The notes under the pieces were generated by a model. The model was not told the origin of the DNA and ran no database searches. It worked only from the letters and a program-made list of their open reading frames with translations. Source: UBA2100 sp964399345 (GTDB lineage: Bacteria > Patescibacteriota > Minisyncoccia > Phycocordibacterales > UBA2100). Taken from it: DNA of 16,110 bases. The stretch lies in NCBI GenBank assembly GCA_964399345.1, contig CAYNQE010000010.1, positions 1 through 16,110 of the forward strand, read 5' to 3'. Shown here in pieces: positions 1 to 7,033 of this stretch. Position numbers and translations under genes: made by a program. How positions within the stretch are numbered: position 1 is the first letter of the stretch; every line of letters begins with the position of its first letter.

Positions 1-1
1 C

Positions 2-181
2 TCAGTCGGACTAGTGCCAAGTACTAGTCAGGTAGGAGAGACTCCAATACTTATACAAAACCAAGGACTAGTAGGGACGGATTCGTTTACAGATACTCCA
101 GTAAGAGAAACATTTAGAGATTTAACAACTACGTTACATGAAAGCAAATTCGTAGATTTCTATGGAGTAGTTGTACGATAG
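2..181 (+). CDS. C-terminal end of an unidentified protein (partial)
   Basis: An open frame enters from the left edge and runs 59 codons to a TAG at 179-181. I do not recognise the product. The visible part is polar, with Thr/Ser/Gln/Val-rich sequence at first and then a more charged stretch ending FVDFYGVVVR. No transmembrane segment or known motif is visible. Its last codons contain the extended -10 element of glyS, and the stop lies 16 bases before the glyS ATG, so the two genes are tightly packed. The upstream part of the gene lies outside the window. That it is coding is inferred from the uninterrupted frame and the fit to the downstream start. Confidence 0.5.
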   Translation, partial: SVGLVPSTSQVGETPILIQNQGLVGTDSFTDTPVRETFRDLTTTLHESKFVDFYGVVVR

Positions 182-182
182 T

Positions 183-197
183 TGCTATAGTACCCTC
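183..197 (+). promoter_or_regulatory. Extended -10 promoter of glyS, predicted leaderless start
   Basis: TGC directly followed by TATAGT (186-191) forms an extended -10 element (TGn-TATAGT). Six bases separate it from the ATG at 198, so transcription would be expected to begin at or next to the A of the start codon. No good -35 box is seen at 16-18 bases spacing. No Shine-Dalgarno lies before the ATG. The promoter would drive the whole glyS-tatD operon. Confidence 0.5.
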
Positions 198-1490
198 ATG
201 ACTGACAATACAAAAATAGAAAAAATAGTATCTTTGGCTAAGCAAAGGGGATTTATCTTTCAAGGATCAGAAATTTACGGAGGATTAGCAGGTACTTGGG
301 ATTACGGACCACTGGGGGTGGCATTGAAAAATAATATAAAGAGACTATGGTGGGATACTTTTGTTGAGAAAAGAAGTGATATCTACGGGGTAGACGCTGC
401 AATTTTAATGAACGAAAAGGTTTGGGATGCTAGCGGACACACTGGAGCCGGGTTTACTGACCCACTAGTAGAGTGTACTAAGTGTAAGAAACGGTTTCGA
501 GAGGATCACCTTGAAGATGCTACCTGCCCTTCTTGTGGAGGAGAACTAGGAGAGAAAAAGGATTTCAATTTAATGTTTGAAACAAAGGTTGGAGCTCAAG
601 GTAATCAAAAAAGTTACCTACGACCTGAAACAGCTCAAGGAATTTTTGTTAACTTCAAGAATGTTGTTGATACAATGCGACCAAAATTACCCTTTGGTAT
701 AGCACAATCCGGAAAAGCCTTTAGAAACGAGATAGCACCTAGAGATTTTGTATTCCGTTCGAGAGAGTTTGAAATTATGGAACTAGAGTATTTTGTTGAA
801 GAAAAAGAGTGGGAAAGTGAATTTTCTAAGTGGCAGGAAGCAATATGGAATTGGACAGATTCTCTAGGTCTTTCTCGTGAAAATTTACGAGAAGTTGAAG
901 TTGAAGGGAGCGACTTAGCACATTACTCTAAGCGTACAGTAGATTTAGAATATAATTATCCAGGAAAAGGCTTTGACGAACTTTCAGGGCTTGCTTACCG
1001 TACTGATCATGATTTAAAGAGCCACCAGGAAGAAAGTGGAGTAAAAATGACATACACACCAGTTGAAGGAGATCCATTTATTCCTCATGTTATTGAGCCA
1101 ACCTTTGGTGTTGAGCGCGCGTTAATGGCAGTGCTCTCTGAGAGCTATACAGAAGATGATTTGGGAGATGGTAGAGTGTTTTTAAAGTTGAGTAAGCAGC
1201 TAGCTCCTATAAAAGTGGCAGTATTTCCTTTGATGAAGAACAAACCCGAGCTTGTTTCTAAGGCACGTGAAGTATATGAAGAACTTAGAGAAACAATTCC
1301 TCAAGTCATGTTTGATGATAACGGTAACGTTGGAAAACGATATAGAAGACAGGATGAGATAGGAACACCTTGGTGTGTGACCATAGACTTTGATACCTTG
1401 GAAGATAACACAGTAACACTAAGAGACCGCGACACAGGAGAGCAGAAAAGAATAGCACTCACTGCCTTGGTTGAGGCTTTGGATCTATGA
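198..1490 (+). CDS. glyS: Glycyl-tRNA synthetase (alpha2, class II)
   Basis: Charges tRNA-Gly with glycine in the cytoplasm. This is the single-chain homodimeric type, not the alpha/beta type. The N-terminus has the family motif RGFIFQGSEIYGGLAGTWDY. A zinc ribbon follows, with two CxxC pairs at Cys93/96 and Cys110/113. Class II motif 2 appears as RPETAQGIFVNF (about 142-153) and FRNEIAPRDF, and motif 3 as EPTFGVERALM (about 300-310). The last about 90 residues are the anticodon-binding domain. At 430 residues it is a short member of the family. The ATG at 198 is preferred over a TTG at 171, because the TTG lies upstream of the promoter -10 and would add residues that do not fit the family. 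The stop overlaps the next start (ATGA), so translation is probably coupled. Confidence 0.96.
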   Translation: MTDNTKIEKIVSLAKQRGFIFQGSEIYGGLAGTWDYGPLGVALKNNIKRLWWDTFVEKRSDIYGVDAAILMNEKVWDASGHTGAGFTDPLVECTKCKKRFREDHLEDATCPSCGGELGEKKDFNLMFETKVGAQGNQKSYLRPETAQGIFVNFKNVVDTMRPKLPFGIAQSGKAFRNEIAPRDFVFRSREFEIMELEYFVEEKEWESEFSKWQEAIWNWTDSLGLSRENLREVEVEGSDLAHYSKRTVDLEYNYPGKGFDELSGLAYRTDHDLKSHQEESGVKMTYTPVEGDPFIPHVIEPTFGVERALMAVLSESYTEDDLGDGRVFLKLSKQLAPIKVAVFPLMKNKPELVSKAREVYEELRETIPQVMFDDNGNVGKRYRRQDEIGTPWCVTIDFDTLEDNTVTLRDRDTGEQKRIALTALVEALDL

Positions 1491-2521
1491 AAGAATTTTC
1501 TATAACAACAGGAACAGTAGTTCGAATAATCTTAGTAATAGGTGGAGCAGCACTGCTTTGGTATTTGCGCGAACTTGCTCTCATTGTTCTAACTTCCATT
1601 GTTATAGCCTCCGCCATAGAACCAGCTGCACGTGGACTGATGAAATACAAAGTACCAAGGGCCATGTCTGTTTTGGTGGTGTACTTATTATTCTTTGGAA
1701 TGTTTTTTAGCGTAGTTTTCTTTCTTCTACCACCAGTATTAGACGAAACGTCAGAGCTATTAACCGCAGTGCCTACGTATTTGGAAACTTTCGGAGCACA
1801 AGATGCTGTTGATCAAGGAGCGATAGTTGAAACACAGTCGTTTATAAACGAATTTTCTCTCAGAGATACAACACACGATTTAAATACTTTCCTTTCGGGG
1901 CTATCAGGAAACTTCCTTGCCGCCATGAGTGTAATTTTCGGTGGAGCGTTGAGCTTTATATTGATAGTTGTGTTCTCTTTCTACTTTGCAATTAATGAGA
2001 AAGGAATAGAGGAGTTTTTGAGAGTGGTAACTCCAGTTCAGCACGAAAATTATGTTATAAACTTATGGCATAGGGCGCAGAAGAAAATAGGACTCTGGAT
2101 GCAGGGCCAATTCTTATTAGCCGTCCTTATTGGAACCCTTACCTATTTAGGGCTCTCTATTCTTGGTGTGCATTATGCTCTGGTTCTTGCTGTTATTGCA
2201 GGAATTATGGAACTTATCCCGGTGTTTGGTCCAATTCTTGCAGCCATTCCGGCTGTAGCTGTAGCTCTTTCAAGTGGGGGCGCTGCCCTTGCTGCAATGG
2301 TTGCGGCACTGTATTTAATAATTCAGCAATTTGAGAATCACTTAATTTATCCTCTTGTTGTTACAAAGGTGGTCGGAGTCCCGCCTATTCTTGTAATTCT
2401 CGCACTATTAATCGGAGCAAAGCTTGCAGGCATATTAGGAATACTATTGGCAGTACCGGTGGCCGCAGCCCTTCAAGAATTGTTTACAGATATGGAAAAA
2501 TCTAGATATCAAAATGAATAA
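1487..2521 (+). CDS. AI-2E family membrane transporter/permease (PerM-like)
   Basis: A 344-residue polytopic membrane protein. Two to three hydrophobic helices lie in the first 85 residues, followed by a hydrophilic segment (about 90-145). A group of helices follows, including the glycine/proline-rich GIMELIPVFGPILAAIPAV stretch typical of the AI-2E exporter (UPF0118/PerM) family, and then IIQQFENHLIYPLVV and a last hydrophobic pair. Family members are linked to autoinducer-2 export or ion antiport, but the substrate cannot be told from sequence. The ATG overlaps the glyS stop by four bases and the TAA overlaps the metG start by eight bases, placing it inside the synthetase operon. No Shine-Dalgarno of note precedes the start, consistent with coupled translation. 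Confidence 0.9.
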   Translation: MKEFSITTGTVVRIILVIGGAALLWYLRELALIVLTSIVIASAIEPAARGLMKYKVPRAMSVLVVYLLFFGMFFSVVFFLLPPVLDETSELLTAVPTYLETFGAQDAVDQGAIVETQSFINEFSLRDTTHDLNTFLSGLSGNFLAAMSVIFGGALSFILIVVFSFYFAINEKGIEEFLRVVTPVQHENYVINLWHRAQKKIGLWMQGQFLLAVLIGTLTYLGLSILGVHYALVLAVIAGIMELIPVFGPILAAIPAVAVALSSGGAALAAMVAALYLIIQQFENHLIYPLVVTKVVGVPPILVILALLIGAKLAGILGILLAVPVAAALQELFTDMEKSRYQNE

Positions 2522-3935
2522 ATATATAACAACAACACTTCCTTACGTTAATGATAAACCTCACATTGGCCATGCCCTTGAGTTTGTTCAAGCCGATTGC
2601 TTGGCTCGCTTTTGGCGTTTAACGGGACACGATGTGTTTTTTACCACAGGAGTAGATGAGCACGGACAAAAGATAGCTGAAAAGGCTGATGAGGAAGGGG
2701 TGGGCCGACAAGAATATGTTGATAAATTCGCAGCAGAATTTAGAAAATTAGAAGAACTATTAGGGCTTTCCTACGATAACTTTGTGCGAACAACTGATGA
2801 ATCACACAAAGAGTCTGCAATAGAGATATGGAAGAGGTGTGAAGCAAAGGGGGACATATATAAAAAGTCATACAAAGGACTATATTGTGTAGGAGATGAA
2901 ATGTTTCTACGAGACACTGACTTGGTGGACGGAAAATGTCCTAACCACCCAAATATGGATCCAGTTGAGATTGAAGAAGAGAATTGGTTTTTTGCCTTGC
3001 GGAAGTATGAAGATAGATTAATTGAGTATCTCTCTGATGAAAATAAGACACTTCCGGACTGGAGAAGGGAAGAGGCTCTAAACTTTGTTAAAAACGGCCT
3101 TGAGGACTTAAGTATTTCAAGAGATAAAAAAAGAATGGACTGGGGTATTCCTGTACCAGGAGACGATACTCAGGTGATGTACGTTTGGTTTGATGCGTTA
3201 ACAAACTATATCTCCACTCTTGGATGGCCAGAAGGGGAGAATTACAAAAAGTTCTGGGAGGACGGAGAATCTATGCAAGTTGCGGGAAAAGACCAGATAC
3301 GGTTTCAGTCAATAATATGGCAAGCGATGCTCATGTCCGCAGATTTACCAACTACAGATACTATTTTGTATCACGGCTTTATTAACAGTGGTGGACAAAA
3401 GATGAGTAAATCCATCGGTAATGTTATCTCTCCAGAAGAGGTGGTAGAAAAATATGGAATAGATGCCGCGAGATATATGCTGATGCGGCATGTTCATCCA
3501 GTGGATGACTCTGATATTACCTGGGAGAAAATGGATGAATGGTATACGGCACACCTTGTAAACGGAATTGGTAACCTAACCGCTAGGATAATGAAGTTGG
3601 CGGAGACTCATCTTGACGAACCGATAGAAAAGCTTGAAGGAAGCTCATTTCCTGAAGAGTATATTAATGCAATAGAGAGCTTTAGAATGGATCAGGCGCT
3701 AGATTATGTTTGGAAAAGGATTGGAGAATTAGATGAAAAGATTACAGTTACAGAGCCATTCAAGGTTGTTAAAGAAGATTTAGAAAAAGGGAAGGAAATA
3801 ATTAGCGAATTAGCTGTGGAGTTGTACTTGATAACACGAATGCTTAATCCTTTTATGCCTGAGACTAACAGAGTGGGGAAGGAGGCTATTTTAGCGAATA
3901 AGAAGCCGGAGAATATGTTTCCAAGACTGAAATGA
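2514..3935 (+). CDS. metG: Methionyl-tRNA synthetase
   Basis: Charges initiator and elongator tRNA-Met. The class I signatures are clear: HIGH at residues 17-20 after TTTLPYVNDKP, and KMSKS at 296-300. GKDQIRFQSIIW and the anticodon-domain helices after about 340 also fit. The 473-residue length indicates the short form without a C-terminal Trbp111-like tRNA-binding domain. The connective-peptide knuckle carries Cys125, Asp128, Cys142 and His145, where zinc-containing relatives have Cys-x2-Cys and Cys-x2-His. Asp at the second position is a partial departure from the usual site. The start overlaps the previous gene (ATGAATAA) and the stop overlaps tatD (ATGA). Confidence 0.96.
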   Translation: MNKYITTTLPYVNDKPHIGHALEFVQADCLARFWRLTGHDVFFTTGVDEHGQKIAEKADEEGVGRQEYVDKFAAEFRKLEELLGLSYDNFVRTTDESHKESAIEIWKRCEAKGDIYKKSYKGLYCVGDEMFLRDTDLVDGKCPNHPNMDPVEIEEENWFFALRKYEDRLIEYLSDENKTLPDWRREEALNFVKNGLEDLSISRDKKRMDWGIPVPGDDTQVMYVWFDALTNYISTLGWPEGENYKKFWEDGESMQVAGKDQIRFQSIIWQAMLMSADLPTTDTILYHGFINSGGQKMSKSIGNVISPEEVVEKYGIDAARYMLMRHVHPVDDSDITWEKMDEWYTAHLVNGIGNLTARIMKLAETHLDEPIEKLEGSSFPEEYINAIESFRMDQALDYVWKRIGELDEKITVTEPFKVVKEDLEKGKEIISELAVELYLITRMLNPFMPETNRVGKEAILANKKPENMFPRLK

Positions 3936-4708
3936 AATACATAGACACGCACTCTCATATATACGAAAAGAAATTCGACGAAGATCGCGAAGATGTTCTG
4001 AAAAGAATGGAAGATTTAGGAGTTTCTACTATTACAATTGGAACTGGACTAGAAACAAGTAAAAAAGCACTTACTCTTGCAAAAGAAGAGGCTGTAGTAG
4101 TTGGGGCTACAATCGGAGTCCATCCAACAGACACTAATGAAGGATTTGACCCTAGGGAATACGAGGAACTACTTTCCGAGGAAGTTGTTGGAATAGGTGA
4201 GTGTGGCTTTGACTACTTCAGAGTCCCAAGAGAAGAAGTACACGTACGTCAGAGAGAAATTTTTGAAGCTCAGGTCTCTTTTGCCTTAGATAATGGTTTA
4301 CCTCTAATGCTACACATACGTCCGTCTGAGGGCAGTACAGACGCCCATGAAGACGTCCTAGAGGTGTTAAAGCTATATGAAGGTGTTCGTGGAACAGTTC
4401 ATTTCTTTACCTCAAACAAGGAAGTTGCTCGAGAATACGTAGCACTTGGATTTATGGTTAGTTTTCCTGGAGTAATAACATTTGCACCGGAATTAAACGA
4501 AGTAGTGCGCGACATGCCACTGGATATGATTTTAGCGGAAACAGACTCACCTTACGCTGCTCCTGTGCCTCACAGAGGTAAAAGGAACGAGCCAATCTTC
4601 GTAATAGATGTAATTAAAGCGATTGCAGAGATCAGAGGAGAGGATTTTGATCACGTATCTAACCAGATAAACGAAAACGCAGAAATGCTATTTTTATCAG
4701 GGAAATAG
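3932..4708 (+). CDS. tatD: TatD-family metal-dependent deoxyribonuclease
   Basis: An amidohydrolase-fold hydrolase; E. coli TatD is a Mg-dependent 3'-5' exonuclease on DNA and RNA. Metal-binding residues expected for the family are present: His7 and His9 (DTHSH), Glu90 (GIGECGFDY), His128 (LMLHIR), His157 (TVHFF) and Asp205 (AETDSPY). The 258-residue length is normal. The family's usual GEIGLDYY motif reads GECGFDYF, a mild variation that keeps the acidic ligand. The gene overlaps the metG stop by four bases and ends the four-gene operon. Pairing of metG with tatD is a common bacterial arrangement. No terminator is visible after it, so read-through into rpsF is possible. Confidence 0.95.
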   Translation: MKYIDTHSHIYEKKFDEDREDVLKRMEDLGVSTITIGTGLETSKKALTLAKEEAVVVGATIGVHPTDTNEGFDPREYEELLSEEVVGIGECGFDYFRVPREEVHVRQREIFEAQVSFALDNGLPLMLHIRPSEGSTDAHEDVLEVLKLYEGVRGTVHFFTSNKEVAREYVALGFMVSFPGVITFAPELNEVVRDMPLDMILAETDSPYAAPVPHRGKRNEPIFVIDVIKAIAEIRGEDFDHVSNQINENAEMLFLSGK

Positions 4709-4710
4709 CC

Positions 4711-4739
4711 TTGCTCAGCGGTACGGGCTATGCTATTCT
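4711..4739 (+). promoter_or_regulatory. rpsF promoter (TTGCTC-17-TATTCT, extended -10)
   Basis: TTGCTC at 4711-4716, a 17-base spacer and TATTCT at 4734-4739. TGC just before the -10 makes it an extended -10. Nine bases remain to the ATG at 4749, so the predicted leader is at most a few bases. A 6-bp inverted repeat, ATAGCC (4705-4710) and GGCTAT (4726-4731), flanks the -35 box and could be a binding site, but this is only a pattern. Confidence 0.5.
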
Positions 4740-4748
4740 CACGCACAC

Positions 4749-5285
4749 ATGATAGAACAAGAAACACAAGTATACGAACTCGGGTACCACATTTTACCTA
4801 CTGTAGTTGCAGAGGAATTGGAAAGTGAAGTAGCTAAACTACGTAGCGCAATTGAAGCGCGGGGTGGTTCGTTTATTACCGAAGGAACTCCAGAGATGAT
4901 TAACCTTAGTTATCCAATGTTTATCAACAACGGAGGAAAGAAAACTAAGTACGAAAGAGCATATTTTGGTTGGATGAAGTTTGAAATGGCACCATCAGAA
5001 GCTACAGCACTTCGTGACGAAGATTTAACTACAAACAAAGAAGTATTACGATTTATACTAATTAAAACTACTCGTGAAGAAACACGCGCTCAACTTCAAA
5101 CGGAGCAAAACACTATATTACGAGAAGTTAAAACTACAGGAACTATAAAAGCAAAGCACACAGAAGAAGAAGGTGGAGAAGTATCAGAAGAGGAGATTGC
5201 AAAATCTATTGACGAAATCGTTGGAGAAGAAAAGGAAGAAGAGACAAAAGACGAATCTCCAGAAGAAGAAAAGAAAGAAGAATAA
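4749..5285 (+). CDS. rpsF: 30S ribosomal protein S6 with long acidic C-terminal tail
   Basis: S6 binds the central domain of 16S rRNA as a heterodimer with S18 in the 30S platform. The first about 98 residues show the S6 fold: YELGYHILPTVV at the start, then a helix (EELESEVAKLRSAIEARGG), and conserved strands around LSYPMFINNGGKKTKYERAYFGWMKFEM. At 178 residues it is longer than the roughly 95-135 usual for S6. The extra about 75 residues end in a Glu/Lys-rich low-complexity tail. The gene is followed by a bidirectional terminator and an opposing ssb, with rpsR beyond. Identity is also supported by this neighbourhood. No Shine-Dalgarno precedes the ATG. Confidence 0.88.
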   Translation: MIEQETQVYELGYHILPTVVAEELESEVAKLRSAIEARGGSFITEGTPEMINLSYPMFINNGGKKTKYERAYFGWMKFEMAPSEATALRDEDLTTNKEVLRFILIKTTREETRAQLQTEQNTILREVKTTGTIKAKHTEEEGGEVSEEEIAKSIDEIVGEEKEEETKDESPEEEKKEE

Positions 5286-5286
5286 A

Positions 5287-5318
5287 CAAAAAACCGACCT
5301 CATAAGGTCGGTTTTTTG
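5287..5318. terminator. Bidirectional terminator between rpsF and ssb
   Basis: A perfect 13-bp stem (5287-5299 with 5306-5318; core ACCGACC/GGTCGGT) encloses the loop TCATAA. It has an A-run on one side and a T-run on the other, so it works for both converging genes. The ssb stop codon begins at the base following the stem. Confidence 0.9.
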
Positions 5319-5762
5319 TTAGAAAGGTATATCGTCTGGATCGATGTCTTCTTCAGGGTATTCTATCCCTTTTCCACTTGATGCTGGTGGTTCAGCACTT
5401 TCATCTCCTTTAGTCGTTGTTGGTGCTCCTGTACTACCTGCTTTTGGTCCAAATTGGACTCTGTCGGCCACTATATCTGTTCTATACTGCTTTACACCGT
5501 CTTTTTCCCAGCTTCGTGTCTGAAGGCGCCCTTCGATAAAGGCAGCATTTCCCTTGTGTAGGTATTGAGACGTAGTTTCTGCTTGTCGTCCGAAAACCAC
5601 AATGTTGTGCCAGTCTGTTTGTTCTTGCTTTCCTCCGTCCTTATCCTTGTAAACTCTGGTTGTTGCAAGGGAAAATGACGCTACTTGAACACCTGATGGA
5701 AGAGATTTTAGTTCAGGATCACGTCCTAAATTTCCATAAACCATTACTTTGTTAATATACAT
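5319..5762 (-). CDS. ssb: Single-stranded DNA-binding protein
   Basis: Coats single-stranded DNA during replication, repair and recombination. The N-terminal OB-fold spans about residues 1-105, with NKVMVYGNLGRDPELK, a strand with SFSLATTR, TDWHNIVVFGRQAE, and FIEGRLQTRSWEKDG. A flexible Thr/Gly/Pro-rich linker follows, and the chain ends in DPDDIPF, the acidic tip that recruits partner proteins. The 147-residue length is usual. It lies on the minus strand between rpsF and rpsR, whereas the classical order has all three genes co-directional. It has its own extended -10 promoter and a leader of about 20 bases with no Shine-Dalgarno. Confidence 0.96.
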   Translation of the reverse strand: MYINKVMVYGNLGRDPELKSLPSGVQVASFSLATTRVYKDKDGGKQEQTDWHNIVVFGRQAETTSQYLHKGNAAFIEGRLQTRSWEKDGVKQYRTDIVADRVQFGPKAGSTGAPTTTKGDESAEPPASSGKGIEYPEEDIDPDDIPF

Positions 5763-5788
5763 ATATTTATTTAATTAGCTTAGGGACA

Positions 5789-5797
5789 ATTATACCA
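5789..5797 (-). promoter_or_regulatory. ssb extended -10 promoter
   Basis: On the minus strand TGG is directly followed by a consensus TATAAT (plus-strand ATTATA at 5789-5794). The -35 region is poor, so the extended -10 probably carries it. Predicted start is near 5782, giving an AT-rich leader of about 20 bases without a Shine-Dalgarno. Confidence 0.6.
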
Positions 5798-5821
5798 AAT
5801 TTTAATAATTCGCTCTAGGGC

Positions 5822-5849
5822 TTGAAAACATTCACTAAAAGTGTATTAT
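5822..5849 (+). promoter_or_regulatory. rpsR promoter (TTGAAA-16-TATTAT)
   Basis: TTGAAA (5822-5827), a 16-base spacer and TATTAT (5844-5849), divergent from the ssb promoter about 28 bases away. The -10 box overlaps the ATG at 5848, which therefore cannot be in the transcript. The usable ATG at 5860 lies 10 bases after the -10 box, predicting a leader of only about 4 bases. Confidence 0.65.
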
Positions 5850-5859
5850 GCACCAACTT

Positions 5860-6060
5860 ATGACAGCAGATTATTTTTCACAATTTGGAATTAAGTATAT
5901 CGACTACAAAGATGTTGATGTTCTTAAGAAATTCTTAAACCCACACGGGCGTATTAAAGCACGTACCCAAACGGGGCTTACCGCAAAACATCAAAGAGAT
6001 GTAGAGAGAGCCGTTAAAAGAGCTCGCGAAATGGGACTACTAGCCTACATAATGAAATAG
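5860..6060 (+). CDS. rpsR: 30S ribosomal protein S18
   Basis: A 30S platform protein that pairs with S6. The 66-residue chain contains the S18 core: IDYKDVDVLKKFLNPHGRI, the RTQTGLTAKHQRDVERAVKRARE RNA-binding stretch, and LLAYI near the end. It is slightly shorter than the 75 residues of E. coli S18 and lacks part of the N-terminal tail. I chose ATG 5860 rather than 5848, because 5848 lies inside the promoter -10 box. No Shine-Dalgarno is present. A hairpin terminator follows immediately. Confidence 0.93.
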   Translation: MTADYFSQFGIKYIDYKDVDVLKKFLNPHGRIKARTQTGLTAKHQRDVERAVKRAREMGLLAYIMK

Positions 6061-6085
6061 AAAGCATCTCGAAAGAGGTGTTTTT
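6061..6085 (+). terminator. rpsR terminator
   Basis: A 10-bp stem with two G-T wobbles (6061-6070 with 6075-6084), a GAAA tetraloop and a T-run begins at the base after the rpsR stop codon. Confidence 0.75.
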
Positions 6086-6100
6086 CATATTAATTATACA

Positions 6101-6129
6101 TTTACAAACCTACAAACTGGTGATATGGT
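6101..6129 (+). promoter_or_regulatory. Promoter of the 75-residue membrane protein gene
   Basis: TTTACA (6101-6106), a 17-base spacer and TATGGT (6124-6129), preceded by TGA as an extended -10. A perfect 12-bp palindrome, GTGCATATGCAC (6138-6149), sits at about the first transcribed bases and could be an operator or a small 5' hairpin. Confidence 0.45.
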
Positions 6130-6182
6130 CACAAACAGTGCATATGCACGGATTTAGTTAATTTCACTAAGGGAGGTACCAG

Positions 6183-6410
6183 GTGAGAAAATTTATAACT
6201 AAACACTTTTCGATTGGGTATTCACGCACATGGGCGTTTAGCAGCTTCTTGCTAGTCTTGCTTGTTGCAATTCTTGGCTTAAAGGATTCTGCGGACCTTA
6301 CTTTTGTAGAATACACTGTGGCCTTTGGCGCCATACCTGGTTTGGCAGCACTTGTTGCTGCTGTTGCCGGATGGAATGTAGACCGGGTCTTCAAAAAGAG
6401 AGGGCTGTAG
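6183..6410 (+). CDS. Small two-helix membrane protein, unknown function
   Basis: A 75-residue protein starting with GTG. The start is fixed by a strong Shine-Dalgarno, GGGAGGT at 6171-6177, five bases before the GTG, which is the best ribosome-binding site in the window. The sequence has a basic N-terminus, one hydrophobic helix (about 17-33), a short polar segment around LKDSADLTFVEY, a second hydrophobic helix (about 46-63) and a basic end (RVFKKRGL). Both ends probably face the cytoplasm. I recognise no family. It stands alone between the rpsR terminator and the terminator after efp. Its GTG start and strong Shine-Dalgarno differ from the leaderless or Shine-Dalgarno-less neighbours, suggesting separate regulation or a different history. 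Confidence 0.7.
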   Translation: MRKFITKHFSIGYSRTWAFSSFLLVLLVAILGLKDSADLTFVEYTVAFGAIPGLAALVAAVAGWNVDRVFKKRGL

Positions 6411-6431
6411 GCAATCGAAGATATGAAAAAA

Positions 6432-6466
6432 GCCCTGATGGATAAAACTGATCCGTCAGGGCTTTT
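6432..6466. terminator. Bidirectional terminator between membrane gene and efp
   Basis: A 12-bp stem (GCCCTGATGGAT 6432-6443 with ATCCGTCAGGGC 6451-6462) has a 7-base loop. In plus-strand RNA the one odd position is a U-G wobble followed by four U. In minus-strand RNA it is a C-A mismatch but the tail has six U. It closes both the small membrane gene and the ftsK-efp operon, whose stop codon starts two bases away at 6470. Confidence 0.88.
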
Positions 6467-6467
6467 A

Positions 6468-7031
6468 CTATGCCCGCTCAACGTATTCTCCAGTTTCTGT
6501 ATTTACTCTAATTAAGTCTCCTGTGTTAATAAATAGTGGGGTAGTAATAGTTAGTCCTGTTTCAAGTACAACAACCTTGTTTCCACCAGCTGTTGTATTT
6601 CCTCGTATGTTTGGTGGTGCTTCCTCTACTTTGAGATCTACTTTTATAGGAACACGTATACCAATTATTTCTTTTTCGAATACTTTAGCGTCGATAATAT
6701 CGTTTTCACGAATGTAGCTTAAGGTGTTAGCCAGTGTTTCTTGAGGGATTGTAAACCTATTCTTAGGGTCGTTTGGATCAGAAAACATTGCTTCACCCTT
6801 ATTTTCATAAAGAAATTTAATTTCTCTTATACTAATGTCAGCTTCAACTATTTTGTCAGATTGAGAGAACGTCTTTTCAACAGTAGAACCACTACGAAGG
6901 TTTCGCATTTTTGCGCTGTTGTGAGGTTTTTGCCTTTGTTTTTTAACAACACCGCTTGTCGAAAGAACCTCAAAAGGATCTCCGTCGAGTACGATAAGTT
7001 TACCCGGCTTAACTTCCGTGTAGGAAAGCAT
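6468..7031 (-). CDS. efp: Elongation factor P
   Basis: Binds between the ribosomal P and E sites and relieves stalling at proline runs. The 187 residues cover the three domains: a KOW-like N-terminal domain, an OB domain from about residue 66, and a C-terminal OB domain ending with the signature region GLTITTPLFINTGDLIRVNT. In the N-terminal loop that reaches the peptidyl-transfer centre, E. coli has PGKG with modified Lys34. Here the aligned stretch reads KKQRQKPHNS, with Arg33 at the equivalent position and Lys35 two residues on. The modification type cannot be assigned. The ATG follows the recA stop by two bases, so it is the last gene of the ftsK operon. Confidence 0.95.
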   Translation of the reverse strand: MLSYTEVKPGKLIVLDGDPFEVLSTSGVVKKQRQKPHNSAKMRNLRSGSTVEKTFSQSDKIVEADISIREIKFLYENKGEAMFSDPNDPKNRFTIPQETLANTLSYIRENDIIDAKVFEKEIIGIRVPIKVDLKVEEAPPNIRGNTTAGGNKVVVLETGLTITTPLFINTGDLIRVNTETGEYVERA

Positions 7032-7033
7032 AT

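Noticed and set aside
171..197. TTG start nine codons upstream for glyS
   Set aside because: It lies upstream of the extended -10 box, and the added residues do not fit the family N-terminus; ATG 198 is better.
5848..5859. ATG at 5848 as rpsR start
   Set aside because: It overlaps the TATTAT -10 box, so it should not be transcribed; ATG 5860 is used instead.
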